A stretch of DNA of 54,463 nucleotides, taken from positions 1-54,463 of the forward strand of contig JANYCD010000018.1 in assembly GCA_025360425.1 (NCBI GenBank). Direction: 5' to 3'. The position numbers were made by a program, and so were the translations under genes. The notes under the pieces are model-generated. The model was not told where the DNA came from. It ran no database searches and saw only the letters and a list, made by a program, of their open reading frames with translations. Origin of the DNA: Sterolibacteriaceae bacterium (GTDB lineage: Bacteria > Pseudomonadota > Gammaproteobacteria > Burkholderiales > Rhodocyclaceae). Below, in pieces: positions 7,928 to 16,569 of this stretch (its first letter is position 1; every line of letters starts with the position of its first letter).

Positions 7928-8689
7928 ATGTTGCCTACCGGCCCTCTCGAGCTACACGTTGTTCTGTTGATTGCCGCAGCGGGTTTTTACGCCGGCACGC
8001 AAAACGTGCTGGCCGGTGGCGGATCGTTCATCACGTTTCCGGCGTTGCTGCTGGCCGGCTTGAATCCGCTGGCGGCCAACATCACCTCGACCATTGCCCT
8101 GTTTCCCGGCCAGATCACCTCCGCGATCGCCGGTCGTGATCTGGTGGGCGACGTGGGACGACTCAGCTTTGTCCGGATGTTCGCGATCAGTTTGGTGGGT
8201 GGCGTCATCGGTGCTGTGTTGCTGCTCAGCACACCGCCGGAATTTTTTGCCTGCCTGGTGCCATGGCTGGTGCTGTTCGCCACCAGTGTTTTCGCCTGGG
8301 GCAGCTTTCGCAAAAAGTCGTTGCATGCCACGTCGCACCTGCCGGTCTGGGCGCAGGCAGCGATCCAGGGGTGCATCGCCATTTATGGGGGTTACTTCGG
8401 CGGCGGCATCGGTTTCCTGATGTTGGCCGCGCTCACCGTGGCGGGGCAGGAAATACGCATGGCCAATGCCACCAAGAACGTATTGGCGATGGCCATGAAT
8501 GCGTCAGCGGTGGCGATCTTCGCATTCTCTGCCCAGGTCAATTGGCCAGCCGCTGTGGCGCTTGGCGTCGGCGGTGTGGCCGGTGGCATCTGCGGCTCAT
8601 GGCTGATGCACCGGCTGCCCGAGCGCGTGATGCGTGGCTTTATCGTACTCGTCGGCGTCGCTTTGACGATCTGGTTGTTCATGCGCTAG
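7928..8689 (+). CDS. TauE/SafE family membrane permease
   Basis: A 253-residue inner-membrane protein with about eight hydrophobic segments and the family's duplicated layout. The first repeat holds AGGGSFITFPALLLAGLNP, the second GGYFGGGIGFLMLAALTVAG; both are Gly-rich re-entrant motifs typical of TauE/SafE proteins, proposed exporters or importers of sulfonates, sulfite and other small organic anions. The substrate is unknown. I start at the ATG at 7928 rather than the TTG two codons earlier. It follows the esterase gene closely and may be co-transcribed with it. Confidence 0.87.
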   Translation: MLPTGPLELHVVLLIAAAGFYAGTQNVLAGGGSFITFPALLLAGLNPLAANITSTIALFPGQITSAIAGRDLVGDVGRLSFVRMFAISLVGGVIGAVLLLSTPPEFFACLVPWLVLFATSVFAWGSFRKKSLHATSHLPVWAQAAIQGCIAIYGGYFGGGIGFLMLAALTVAGQEIRMANATKNVLAMAMNASAVAIFAFSAQVNWPAAVALGVGGVAGGICGSWLMHRLPERVMRGFIVLVGVALTIWLFMR

Positions 8690-8725
8690 CAGCTCAGTCG
8701 GCCGGCTCCACCGCTATTGCGGATT

Positions 8726-9682
8726 TTACTTCACGCTTTTCAGGAAGCGCAATATCTGCACCGCAGTGGCCTCGGGCCTTTCCAACTGTACCCAATGCCC
8801 GGCACCCTCGATCAGTTCAACGAAGCGCAGATCGTCGAAGCTGGCAACGAATTTGCCGCGCCAATTTGGATCGAACAGCAGGACGGGATCCTCCGTCCCC
8901 GCCACGAAGGCAGCTGGCTGGCTGATGTTCTTGCCCTCGAGTTGGGGGGTGCTGGCGGCGAAGGTGGGGATGTTTCGATACCAGTTGATATTGCCGCGAA
9001 AACCGCTGACGCGATATTGTTCGATATAGTAGTCAAGATCTTCGCGCGTCATGAAACCGGGCAGTTTGGCCGGAGTGGGAAGTACGTCGAGCAGCCGGGC
9101 GCTTTTCGGGAACGAGAGTTGATTGAGGAAGCACATCTTGCCGGCTTCCGCGCTGAGCGAGTAATGGATGGCGAGCAGCGAGCGCTCCAGGTCGGCCTCA
9201 AGCTCAGCTTCCACGACGCCGGGTGGCTGGAAGTAACGCATGTACCAGAAAGCGTTGTCCTGCCCGGGCGGATTGACCGTTGCCGGACCCAGCCGCCAGA
9301 ACGGCACCGACAGCCCCATGACCGCCTTGCAGCGTTGCGGGTAGAACAGCGCGGTATGCCATGCGGTGATGCATCCCCAGTCGTGGCCAACGACAATGAA
9401 ATTTTCTTCGCCCAGCGCGGTTGCGATGCCAGCAACGTCGCCGGCCAGCTTGCGAATGTTGTAGTCCTCTATTTCGGGCGGGCAACTGCTGCCGCCAAAG
9501 CCACGCATGTCGGGCACCGCCACGCGATACCCGGCCGCGATGATGGGATCGATCATATGGCGCCACAGGTACCAGCACTGCGGCCAGCCATGAACCAGAA
9601 CGACCAGCGGCCCCGTGCCCTCGACCACGGTGCGCAAGGTGACGCCATTGGCATTGATGTTTTGAAAGTTGCGTTGGATCAT
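8726..9682 (-). CDS. Epoxide hydrolase-type alpha/beta hydrolase
   Basis: With the start at 9682 the protein has 318 residues. HGWPQ (31-35) is the oxyanion motif of soluble epoxide hydrolases, GHDWG gives the nucleophile Asp101, AGTEDPVL the second acid and GAGHWVQLERP the base His near 296. Cap-domain tyrosines that polarise the epoxide ring are plausible in FWYMRYF and INWYRN. Expected activity is hydrolysis of epoxides to diols; haloalkane dehalogenase-like activity is less likely because the HGWP motif is present. The longer in-frame extension to 9817 lacks family similarity. Confidence 0.87.
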   Translation of the reverse strand: MIQRNFQNINANGVTLRTVVEGTGPLVVLVHGWPQCWYLWRHMIDPIIAAGYRVAVPDMRGFGGSSCPPEIEDYNIRKLAGDVAGIATALGEENFIVVGHDWGCITAWHTALFYPQRCKAVMGLSVPFWRLGPATVNPPGQDNAFWYMRYFQPPGVVEAELEADLERSLLAIHYSLSAEAGKMCFLNQLSFPKSARLLDVLPTPAKLPGFMTREDLDYYIEQYRVSGFRGNINWYRNIPTFAASTPQLEGKNISQPAAFVAGTEDPVLLFDPNWRGKFVASFDDLRFVELIEGAGHWVQLERPEATAVQILRFLKSVK

Positions 9683-9836
9683 CGAAGGCCTCGCCACCCG
9701 TGGATATTTGTTACGCATTGGAAAAAATGCGAACATCAGACTATGCGCCACGCTGCCACCGTTCTTGCGGCAACTGGCTACGTGCCGGGAATTTGAGTCT
9801 GAGGTGTGACGCTGCAATGAAGAATGTATCTGTTTT

Positions 9837-10994
9837 ATGAACAGTCAATTCCGCCGCATCGCGCATCTGGACATGGACGCCTTCTATGCGTCGGTGGAAC
9901 TGCTGCGCTATCCGGAATTGCGCGGTCTGGCTGTCGTCATCGGCGCGACGCACGATGCGCAACCGGTGCTGCAAGTCGATGGCAGCCGGCAGTTCGCGCG
10001 GTTGCGCGACTATGTCGGGCGGGGCGTTATCACCACCTCCACCTACGAAGCGCGTGCGCTCGGCGTTTTCTCCGCCATGGGCATGATGAAAGCCGCGCAA
10101 CTGGCACCGGACGCCATCATGCTACCGGTCGATTTTGACGCTTACCGGCACTACTCGCGCCTGTTCAAAGCCGCGGTGGCTGGCGTTGCACCACTGATCG
10201 AAAATCGCGGCATCGACGAAATCTACATCGACCTGACTGATCTACCCGGCGCTACGCTGATGCTCGCACAGCGCATCAAACAAGCCGTACGCGATGCCAC
10301 CGGACTCTCCTGCTCGATTGGTGTCACGCCCAACAAGCTGCTGTCGAAAATCTGCTCGGACCTTGAAAAGCCGGACGGCCTCACGATTCTCGACATGGCC
10401 GACATACCGGCGCGAATCTGGCCGCTGCCAGTGCGCAAGATCAACGGCATCGGCCCCAAGGCGACCGCGAAACTTGCGACGCTGGGCGTCACCACCATCG
10501 CTGATCTGGCACAAACCGAACCTGCCGTCCTGCAAAGTAACTTCGGCCGCAGCTATGCGGCGTGGCTGCAACGAGTCGCGCATGGGATAGACGAAAGTCC
10601 GGTTATCACGCATGCAGAGCCCAAGTCAATCAGCCGTGAAACCACCTTCGAGCGTGACCTGCATGCGCGCCATGACCGCACCAAGCTGTCCGAAGTGTTC
10701 ACCGCCCTATGTACACAACTCGCGGAAGACTTGCAGCGCAAGGGCTATCTCAGCCGCACCATTGGCCTGAAGCTGCGTTACGACGATTTCCGTATCGTGA
10801 CACGTGACCTTACGCTGCCCACACCTACTGCCGATCCCGGCGTGATTCGCCGCGCAGCGGGAGAATGCCTGCGTCGTGTGCCGCTGGATCGCAAACTGCG
10901 ATTGCTGGGGGTGCGGGCCGGCGGGCTGTCTTCAAGCAGCGCACCGCAGATAGACCACGAACCTCCTCAGGCCGAGCTGCCGCTGACGGTGTAA
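9837..10994 (+). CDS. dinB: DNA polymerase IV (Y-family translesion polymerase)
   Basis: 385 residues with the Y-family order: HLDMDAFYASVE (metal-binding Asp residues), TTSTYEAR, IDEIYIDL (catalytic acids), CSIGVTPNKLLSKI, and the helix-hairpin-helix GIGPKATAKL, followed by a little-finger domain. It copies past damaged bases with low fidelity. Two oddities are visible: about 20 extra residues lie between VVIGA and GVITTST compared with E. coli Pol IV, and the usual SLDE is GIDE. The C-terminus ends in QAELPLTV, reminiscent of a clamp-binding QxxLxL-type tail. No LexA-like box was found upstream. Confidence 0.9.
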   Translation: MNSQFRRIAHLDMDAFYASVELLRYPELRGLAVVIGATHDAQPVLQVDGSRQFARLRDYVGRGVITTSTYEARALGVFSAMGMMKAAQLAPDAIMLPVDFDAYRHYSRLFKAAVAGVAPLIENRGIDEIYIDLTDLPGATLMLAQRIKQAVRDATGLSCSIGVTPNKLLSKICSDLEKPDGLTILDMADIPARIWPLPVRKINGIGPKATAKLATLGVTTIADLAQTEPAVLQSNFGRSYAAWLQRVAHGIDESPVITHAEPKSISRETTFERDLHARHDRTKLSEVFTALCTQLAEDLQRKGYLSRTIGLKLRYDDFRIVTRDLTLPTPTADPGVIRRAAGECLRRVPLDRKLRLLGVRAGGLSSSSAPQIDHEPPQAELPLTV

Positions 10995-11104
10995 GTGATC
11001 GGATACGGACCTGAAGAGCGAGCGGCGCTGTTTCGGTATCTGACCCAACGCATGGAAATCACGCTGGCGAAATTACGCCAGCCAGTTTCGCTGATCCTGC
11101 CCGG

Positions 11105-12025
11105 CTATTGGTCCGACTTGCCTTCGCTTTTGCTCGGGGTCGGGCTTTGTCCAACATCCCGGGTTGGTTGCCAGTCTGCAGGCAAAGACTGACGCCAGTT
11201 CTTCGGTGTGCATTGACCCCATTGCAGATTGGGAACATAAAATATTGCTGCATTCAGCCGCCCGAGACGAAGGAATGAGGGCTGTTGCAACACTGTGACG
11301 ATGCCGCCATTTATGTAAAAGTCCACCGAAAAACGCGGATAGGCCATCACCATGCCGTCGCTGGTGATGGAAATATCTTCAGGCCGCACGATCTGGGCCA
11401 CCTTGTCCTCGCTGTCGCCCGGCACCAGACTGCGCAACGCTTGCAACTCCTTATCATATTTGTCGCGCTCTATCCGGTTATCGTTGGCCGAATCGAGCTT
11501 GCTGAAAATGCTGAACGGATTGGTGCCCATTTGAACCAGCGATTTAATGTCGGCTAGCAAAGGGTTTTTGACCACCTCCTTGATGCTCTGTATGGTGCTC
11601 TTGCCGGTAAAGTCGAGCGTCGCGCTTGTGACGGGGGTGGCGGCAGCCGTCAGCGTATCGACCCAATCGATGGCATCGCGGGCCCAGTGGTAATGCGTCG
11701 CCGTGAAGTAGCCGCGGCAGCTGTAGAACATCTGCGCATCCCGCTTCGAAAGTGTGCCGAAGAACTTGTTGTTCAGGAACAGCAGCCCGCCGTAATCGGT
11801 GTCGGTGAATGCCACATAGGACACGCGGCGTCCCATGCGATCCAGCGTCTCGAAACGCTCCATGGCGGACTCGGAAGGCACAGTCGTCAATACCGTGCGC
11901 CCTACACTGGTGCTGTCCACCGTCATGCTGGTCGCCAGGACATTGCGTTCGGGCTTGCCAAGTTGCTGCGTCGCGCAGCCCAGGAAAAATGTCGCGAGGA
12001 CAAGGGCGACAAGAGTGCGGGTCAT
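11105..12025 (-). CDS. Putative lipoprotein of unknown function
   Basis: With the start at 12025 the protein has 306 residues and begins MTRTLVALVLATFFLGC, a lipoprotein-type signal ending in a near-consensus lipobox (FLGC) at residue 17. AAGGGG upstream supports this start over the much longer open frame. The mature part is mixed alpha/beta with RVSYVAFTDTDYGGLLFLNN, a linker rich in Ser/Thr/Lys, and ends in a polar tail. I do not recognise a family. It converges on dinB and is not obviously in an operon. Confidence 0.7.
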   Translation of the reverse strand: MTRTLVALVLATFFLGCATQQLGKPERNVLATSMTVDSTSVGRTVLTTVPSESAMERFETLDRMGRRVSYVAFTDTDYGGLLFLNNKFFGTLSKRDAQMFYSCRGYFTATHYHWARDAIDWVDTLTAAATPVTSATLDFTGKSTIQSIKEVVKNPLLADIKSLVQMGTNPFSIFSKLDSANDNRIERDKYDKELQALRSLVPGDSEDKVAQIVRPEDISITSDGMVMAYPRFSVDFYINGGIVTVLQQPSFLRLGRLNAAIFYVPNLQWGQCTPKNWRQSLPADWQPTRDVGQSPTPSKSEGKSDQ

Positions 12026-12212
12026 CGCCATCCCCTTTTCATGATCCGCCGCGTTGACGGTCGCAGTGCGGTGCCTGGTCCATGATTGCCGATTACACGC
12101 GGGATTGGGAACAGGTGATTCGAATGGCCGATACAGTCGCACAAGAGTGTCCATGAATGAAAGTATAGCTTCAACAGAACAATTGCTCGCTCGGCCAAGC
12201 AATCTTCGGTGA

Positions 12213-12779
12213 CTAGATGGCCGTGATTTTCAGTGCCTTCGCCAGATAGTCAAAGAACAGGCAATACAGCGCGATGGGCAGCGGTAGCCCCAGCAGGGTG
12301 CCGATCAGGTAGTTACGGAATTTGACGCCGGACAGAGCGAGGGCATAGTTGAGAGCAGGCATGGTCTGAAACAGCACCCGCAACAATGCGATGTTTCTAA
12401 TGGGTTGCGCGTCGAGCCGGCGCAATAGGGCGATTGCAACCTTGTTGTTCATCTGCCTCAACGCGTCACCACCGACAAAGCGGATCGTGAAAAATGTAAA
12501 CGTGCACGAGACGCATGCCGCGACATAAGCGGCGAGACCGCCCCAGGTGCGCCCCAGCGCCAGAACGGCGGAGCCGAGAAATACCCAGCCGGGAATTTGT
12601 ATCAGGTTGCCGAGCGAAAACAGCAGGATGAAAATCAGCAGTCCGCTGATTCGGTTGTCGAGAATCTGCTGCCGCAAAAACTCGACGCTGAAGTGACTCC
12701 GCAGACCGGATAGTTGAAACACTGCCAGCAGGATGGCGAGAAACAGGACAACGGCGAGCAGTCGTTGGTATTGACGCAT
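12213..12779 (-). CDS. TVP38/TMEM64-type (VTT domain) inner-membrane protein
   Basis: About 188 residues with five or six membrane segments. The VTT/SNARE-associated core is visible as LIQIPGWVFLGSAVLALGRTWGG followed by YVAACVSCTFTFFTIRFVGG, then LRVLFQTMPALNYALALSGV. Members (DedA superfamily) affect membrane lipid distribution or ion homeostasis. I favour the ATG at 12779; a GTG at 12809 overlapping the previous gene is possible. It is the last gene of the alkylation-repair operon, with 10 bases between it and the glycosylase stop, but a repair role is not implied by the family. Confidence 0.82.
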   Translation of the reverse strand: MRQYQRLLAVVLFLAILLAVFQLSGLRSHFSVEFLRQQILDNRISGLLIFILLFSLGNLIQIPGWVFLGSAVLALGRTWGGLAAYVAACVSCTFTFFTIRFVGGDALRQMNNKVAIALLRRLDAQPIRNIALLRVLFQTMPALNYALALSGVKFRNYLIGTLLGLPLPIALYCLFFDYLAKALKITAI

Positions 12780-12789
12780 GGGTTTCGCG

Positions 12790-13458
12790 TTATTTCCTGG
12801 CTTTCGCACTTGCTCTGCTCAACGCGAGTCTCGACGCATCGGCTGCGCGCCAGAGATACCACGCCGCGGTTGAACGATAAGGGCTCCAGGCCAGCCCGAG
12901 TTTTGCCAATTCCTTCGGCTTGGGTTGCGCGGCAAGTCCCTTAATCGCCCGCCAGCCTTCGCGTACGCCAAAGTCGTCGACAGGCAAAATGTCGGAACGT
13001 CCCAGGGTGTGGATGAGAAACATCTCTACCGTCCAGCGACCCACGCCGCGCAGGGAAACGAGTCGCGCTATCAGTTCTTCGTCAGCCATGTGGTCTGCGG
13101 CACGACGGGTCGGCACAACGCCGGCGACGGCCTGTTGCGCGATGCCGCGAATGGCGGTCATCTTGGCGACGGAGAAGCCGCAGCCGCGCAAGGCAGTTTC
13201 ATCGGTCGCAAGGATGTGATGCGGTAACGGGAAAGGTGTGTCGGGATGGAGTGCCAGAAATCGGCCGAGGATTGCTTCGGCGGCGCGTCCGTGAATCTGC
13301 TGGTGCGCCACTGCGCGTACCAGTGCTTCGTAGGGTTCGCGTTTCGGTATGGAGGCCAAACCGCAGGGCCCGATATAGTCGATCAGTGTGGCCCAGTCCG
13401 GATCGCTGGCGGCCAGGTGCGCATTGGCGGTAGCTGGGTCCGGTTGCTTTGTTTTCAC
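12790..13458 (-). CDS. HhH-GPD DNA glycosylase, AlkA-like (3-methyladenine glycosylase II)
   Basis: A 222-residue base-excision enzyme. The helix-hairpin-helix LRGVGRWTVEMFLIHTLGR (residues 136-154) is followed by PVDDFGVREG, which supplies the catalytic Asp (161 or 162). It lacks the N-terminal TBP-like domain of E. coli AlkA, as many bacterial homologues do. It should excise 3-methyladenine and related alkylated bases. The start is a GTG at 13458, five bases after the alkB stop; starting earlier would need an alkB-overlapping extension without similarity. Its place after ada and alkB strongly supports the function. Confidence 0.88.
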   Translation of the reverse strand: MKTKQPDPATANAHLAASDPDWATLIDYIGPCGLASIPKREPYEALVRAVAHQQIHGRAAEAILGRFLALHPDTPFPLPHHILATDETALRGCGFSVAKMTAIRGIAQQAVAGVVPTRRAADHMADEELIARLVSLRGVGRWTVEMFLIHTLGRSDILPVDDFGVREGWRAIKGLAAQPKPKELAKLGLAWSPYRSTAAWYLWRAADASRLALSRASAKARK

Positions 13459-13463
13459 CAAAA

Positions 13464-14132
13464 TCAGAGGGCCTTCCGAAAAGTGAGATTGATGCGGCGG
13501 CGGCCGGTGATGGGATGATGTCCATCCGCGAGCGGTGAGACGCCATGATAGGCGAGGCGGGATTGTCCACCCCATACCGCGATGTCGCCATGTTCGAGCC
13601 GGCAGCGTCGTGGCCGGTCGTTGCGTTGCATGCCGCCGAACAGGAACACTACCGGCAGGCCCAGCGATACCGAGACGATGGGCGCGGCAAAATCATGTTC
13701 GTTTTTGTCCTGATGCAGGGACATGCGTGCGCCGGGTTCATAGACGTTGATCAGGCAGGCATCCGGCGCGAAGTTGTCAAAGCCGGCCTGTGCCGCCGCG
13801 CGGCGCGCAATATCGTGGAATGCATCGGGCAATGCCGGCCACGGACGATCCGTCTCGGGATCGATGGGATCGTAGCGATAGCCGCTGCGATCCGTGACCC
13901 AGCCAACGCGTCCGCAATTGCTCATTGCCACTGACATGCGATGGCCGCCCTGGGTGAACATGTGGCGCAGTGGTGCTGCGGCCAATAGTTTGTCCAGTGC
14001 CTGCATCACGGCTTTATCCTCGTTGTTCAGCAACCCGCGCAGAACGACCGCGTCTTCGGCAAGAATTTCAGTGCGTGGTCGAGTATCCGGCAGACCATCG
14101 AAGAGATCGACGCCAGGGCGGTGGGCGATCAT
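13464..14132 (-). CDS. alkB: Alpha-ketoglutarate-dependent DNA dioxygenase AlkB
   Basis: 222 residues, the normal AlkB length. The iron ligands are His140 and Asp142 in LHQDKNE and His196 in YHGVSP; the 2-oxoglutarate-binding arginines are in RRRINLTFR (213-219). The substrate loop MFTQGGHRMSVAMSNCG is also present. It removes methyl groups from 1-methyladenine and 3-methylcytosine by oxidation. Its ATG at 14132 overlaps the stop of the preceding dioxygenase gene as ATGA, so the two are translationally coupled within the Ada operon. Confidence 0.95.
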   Translation of the reverse strand: MIAHRPGVDLFDGLPDTRPRTEILAEDAVVLRGLLNNEDKAVMQALDKLLAAAPLRHMFTQGGHRMSVAMSNCGRVGWVTDRSGYRYDPIDPETDRPWPALPDAFHDIARRAAAQAGFDNFAPDACLINVYEPGARMSLHQDKNEHDFAAPIVSVSLGLPVVFLFGGMQRNDRPRRCRLEHGDIAVWGGQSRLAYHGVSPLADGHHPITGRRRINLTFRKAL

Positions 14133-14878
14133 GCCGCGTCGTGAAAGATGATGCCAAGGGTATGGCGCTGCCCCGAGTGCACCGTGCTTACGCCGTGACG
14201 CAGATTGACACGGTAGTCACCGCGCGATCCCTGCTGCGGCCGCTGATGCACGGCGAAGATGACAGCATCCCCTTGTGTCAGCGGCACCACCTCGGCGCGA
14301 GACTGCATGCGCGGCCGCTGTTCGGTGAGCACGAATTCGCCACCGCTGAAATCGTGCCCCGGTGTGGAAAGCAGAAATGCAACCTGTAGCGGGAACACAT
14401 GTTCGCCGTAGAGATCCTGATGCAGGCAGTTGTAGTCATCCGCGCCGTATTTGAGTAGCAGTGGGGTTGGGCGCGTTTGGTCGGCCTGATGGCAGCGTTC
14501 GAGAAATTGCGCATGATCCTGCGGATAACGCGTGGCTATGCCCATGCGCTCGTTCCAGCGGTTGGCGATGCTTACCAGCTGCGGGTACAGCGCGGTGCGC
14601 AAACCGGCAATGAGCGCGGGCAACGGATAGGCGAAATATTTGTACTCGCCGCGACCGTAGCCGTGACGCGCCATCACCACGCGGCTGCGAAACAACTCAT
14701 GCACGGGATAGCTGTCAGTCAGCGCCGCGCACTCTGCTGCTGACAACACCGTTTTTGCGATGGCATGACCGCGGGCGTCAAGCGCAATGGCGATCTGACC
14801 CCAATCAAGCATCGCAACGCGCCGCGCAAAGTCAGGCATGGGCAGAACGTCATTCCGCAACGGGACAGCGCTGCTCAT
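14129..14878 (-). CDS. 2OG-Fe(II) oxygenase in the Ada operon
   Basis: A 249-residue protein with the double-stranded beta-helix signature of prolyl-hydroxylase-like oxygenases: HQD (His153, Asp155), RHGVSTV (His228) and GQRHTLG (Arg238, likely 2-oxoglutarate ligand). It is not an AlkB paralogue in sequence. Its ATG overlaps the ada stop (ATGA) and its stop overlaps the alkB start (ATGA), so it is translationally locked between two alkylation-repair genes. That context suggests an oxidative demethylase or a protein hydroxylase induced by methylation damage. The substrate is unknown to me. Confidence 0.87.
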   Translation of the reverse strand: MSSAVPLRNDVLPMPDFARRVAMLDWGQIAIALDARGHAIAKTVLSAAECAALTDSYPVHELFRSRVVMARHGYGRGEYKYFAYPLPALIAGLRTALYPQLVSIANRWNERMGIATRYPQDHAQFLERCHQADQTRPTPLLLKYGADDYNCLHQDLYGEHVFPLQVAFLLSTPGHDFSGGEFVLTEQRPRMQSRAEVVPLTQGDAVIFAVHQRPQQGSRGDYRVNLRHGVSTVHSGQRHTLGIIFHDAA

Positions 14879-15954
14879 GTCGTTGCTTCCCGATCCAGCA
14901 GCGCCCGTTTTCGCTCGACGCCCCAGCGATAGCCGGAGAGCGTGCCATCGCTGCGCACCACGCGATGGCAGGGAATCGCCACGGCGATCGTATTCGATGC
15001 GCAAGCACTTGCCACCGCCCGCACCGCTTTTGGTGCACCAATGTGATTGGCGATTTCGGTATAACTCGCCGTGGCGCCGGCAGGTATTTCGCGCAACGCT
15101 TGCCAGACACGCTGTTGAAATGCTGTGCCACGCAGATCGAGCGGCAGGGCGAGCCCGATCTCCGGTACTTCGACCAGAGCGACGACTTGTGCCACCCATT
15201 GCTCGAAGTCTTTGTCTGCGCCGAGCAACTGTGCTTTGGGGAAGCTATCTTCAAGCTCGTGCAACAGATAGGCTGGGTCATCGCCGAGCAGGATTGCGCA
15301 GATGCCTGTCTCGGTCGCGGCGACAAGAATGGAACCCAGCGAACATTCGCCAAGGGCGAAGCGGATGGACGCACCGGTACCACCGCAACGAAAATTTTCT
15401 GGTGCCATGCCCAGCACTGCCGCGGACTTGGCGTAGAAACGCCCGCTTGAATTGAAACCGGAATCGTAGATGGCCTGGGTCACCGTGCCGCTTTTGCGCA
15501 GCGTCGCCCGCACTTGCTGCGTGCGGTGCGCATCTGCATAGGCCTTGGGTGTGATGCCGGTGACCGACTTGAAAATGCGATGGAAGTGGAAGCTGCTCAT
15601 GCCGGTCGCTGCGGCGAGCGTGTCGAGGCTGGGAATCTGCTCGGCGCTTTCGATCAGCCGGCAGGCTCGCGTCACGGCCGCGGCACGTTCTGCTGCGAGA
15701 CCCGCTTCGTGCGGACGACAGCGCTTGCATGCACGGAAACCGGCCTGCTCGGCCTCGGCGCAGGTCAAATGGAAGCGAACATTCTCCCGAAGCGCCAACC
15801 GTGCCGGGCACGCTGGCCGGCAATAGATGCCGGTTGTGGCGACGGAATAATAGAATAGCCCGTCGGCGCTCCGGTCGCGGCGTGACACAGCGGCCCAGCG
15901 CGCGTCGTCGGTGGAAAATGGTGTTGAATTCAGTTGCTGTGTTGAAGTTGCCAT
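14875..15954 (-). CDS. ada: Ada: methyl-phosphotriester/O6-methylguanine methyltransferase and activator
   Basis: 359 residues with all Ada parts. The N-terminal zinc domain has Cys45, Cys49, Cys76 and Cys79 (YCRPACPAR, FRACKRC), Cys45 being the expected phosphotriester acceptor. An AraC-type helix-turn-helix follows at about 95-190. The C-terminal methyltransferase has PCHRVV with acceptor Cys329. Methylated Ada activates its own operon. A GGAGG site precedes the ATG at 15954, and an Ada-box-like sequence lies about 90 bases upstream. It heads a run of four or five genes in the same direction. Confidence 0.96.
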   Translation of the reverse strand: MATSTQQLNSTPFSTDDARWAAVSRRDRSADGLFYYSVATTGIYCRPACPARLALRENVRFHLTCAEAEQAGFRACKRCRPHEAGLAAERAAAVTRACRLIESAEQIPSLDTLAAATGMSSFHFHRIFKSVTGITPKAYADAHRTQQVRATLRKSGTVTQAIYDSGFNSSGRFYAKSAAVLGMAPENFRCGGTGASIRFALGECSLGSILVAATETGICAILLGDDPAYLLHELEDSFPKAQLLGADKDFEQWVAQVVALVEVPEIGLALPLDLRGTAFQQRVWQALREIPAGATASYTEIANHIGAPKAVRAVASACASNTIAVAIPCHRVVRSDGTLSGYRWGVERKRALLDREATT

Positions 15955-16044
15955 GAGAACCTCCTGTATCGACTTCGAATCGCATTGCCACTGCGATGAC
16001 GAAACCGATTGTCGGAGTTTATCCTCCTGCCAGCATCCCGGCTC

Positions 16045-16057
16045 TTGCGCTCAAATT
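16045..16057 (-). promoter_or_regulatory. Candidate Ada box upstream of ada
   Basis: On the minus strand the site reads AATTTGAGCGCAA. It matches 11 of 13 positions of the E. coli ada operator AATTAAAGCGCAA, including the GCGCAA core. It sits about 90 bases before the ada start codon, a reasonable place for an activator site above the promoter. It is also just upstream of the divergent DUF2127 gene. Confidence 0.55.
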
Positions 16058-16080
16058 CTGAATTGCCAAACTTGCCAATC

Positions 16081-16569
16081 GTGACCGACAGCCAACGTAC
16101 CACTACAGCAATACATCCGCTCGCCAGGCGGCGGACACTGCGCGCCATCGCCATCTTCGAGGCGGTCAAGGGAATTGCTGCGCTGGCGCTGATGGTCGGC
16201 GTACTCGACTTGATACATCGCGACATACGGCATCTGGCGATGGAGCTGATCGGGCACTTCGGCCTGAATCCTGACGCGCATTATCCGGCCATCCTCTTGC
16301 AATATGCGACCATGCTCTCCGACATCAATCCGGCTTCGTTGGTGCTGCTGGGTGTGGTCTACATCACGGTGCGCCTGTCGGAAGCCTACGGACTCTGGAA
16401 CGACAGGGCCTGGGCCGAATGGCTGGCCGCGCTGTCGGGGGCACTCTACATTCCGTTCGAGCTTCACCACCTGCTGTATCGGCCGTCACTCATCAATGCC
16501 GCAGTGCTCGCCAGCAACGCCTTCGTGGTTGGTTTTATGACTTATCAGCTATGGCGCCGACGGCATTAG
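16081..16569 (+). CDS. DUF2127 membrane protein
   Basis: About 162 residues with four hydrophobic segments. The opening RTLRAIAIFEAVKGIAALAL and the later VYITVRLSEAYGLWNDRAWAEW are family-typical for DUF2127, small integral membrane proteins of unknown role. I take GTG at 16081 as the start because the TTG upstream at 16009 would put the gene into the ada control region. No clear ribosome binding site is seen. The 3' end overlaps the remnant transporter on the other strand by 35 bases. Confidence 0.75.
   Translation: MTDSQRTTTAIHPLARRRTLRAIAIFEAVKGIAALALMVGVLDLIHRDIRHLAMELIGHFGLNPDAHYPAILLQYATMLSDINPASLVLLGVVYITVRLSEAYGLWNDRAWAEWLAALSGALYIPFELHHLLYRPSLINAAVLASNAFVVGFMTYQLWRRRH

Noticed and set aside
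10995-11192. 65-codon GTG frame right after dinB
   Set aside because: It runs into the convergent lipoprotein gene and lacks any motif or supporting start signal.
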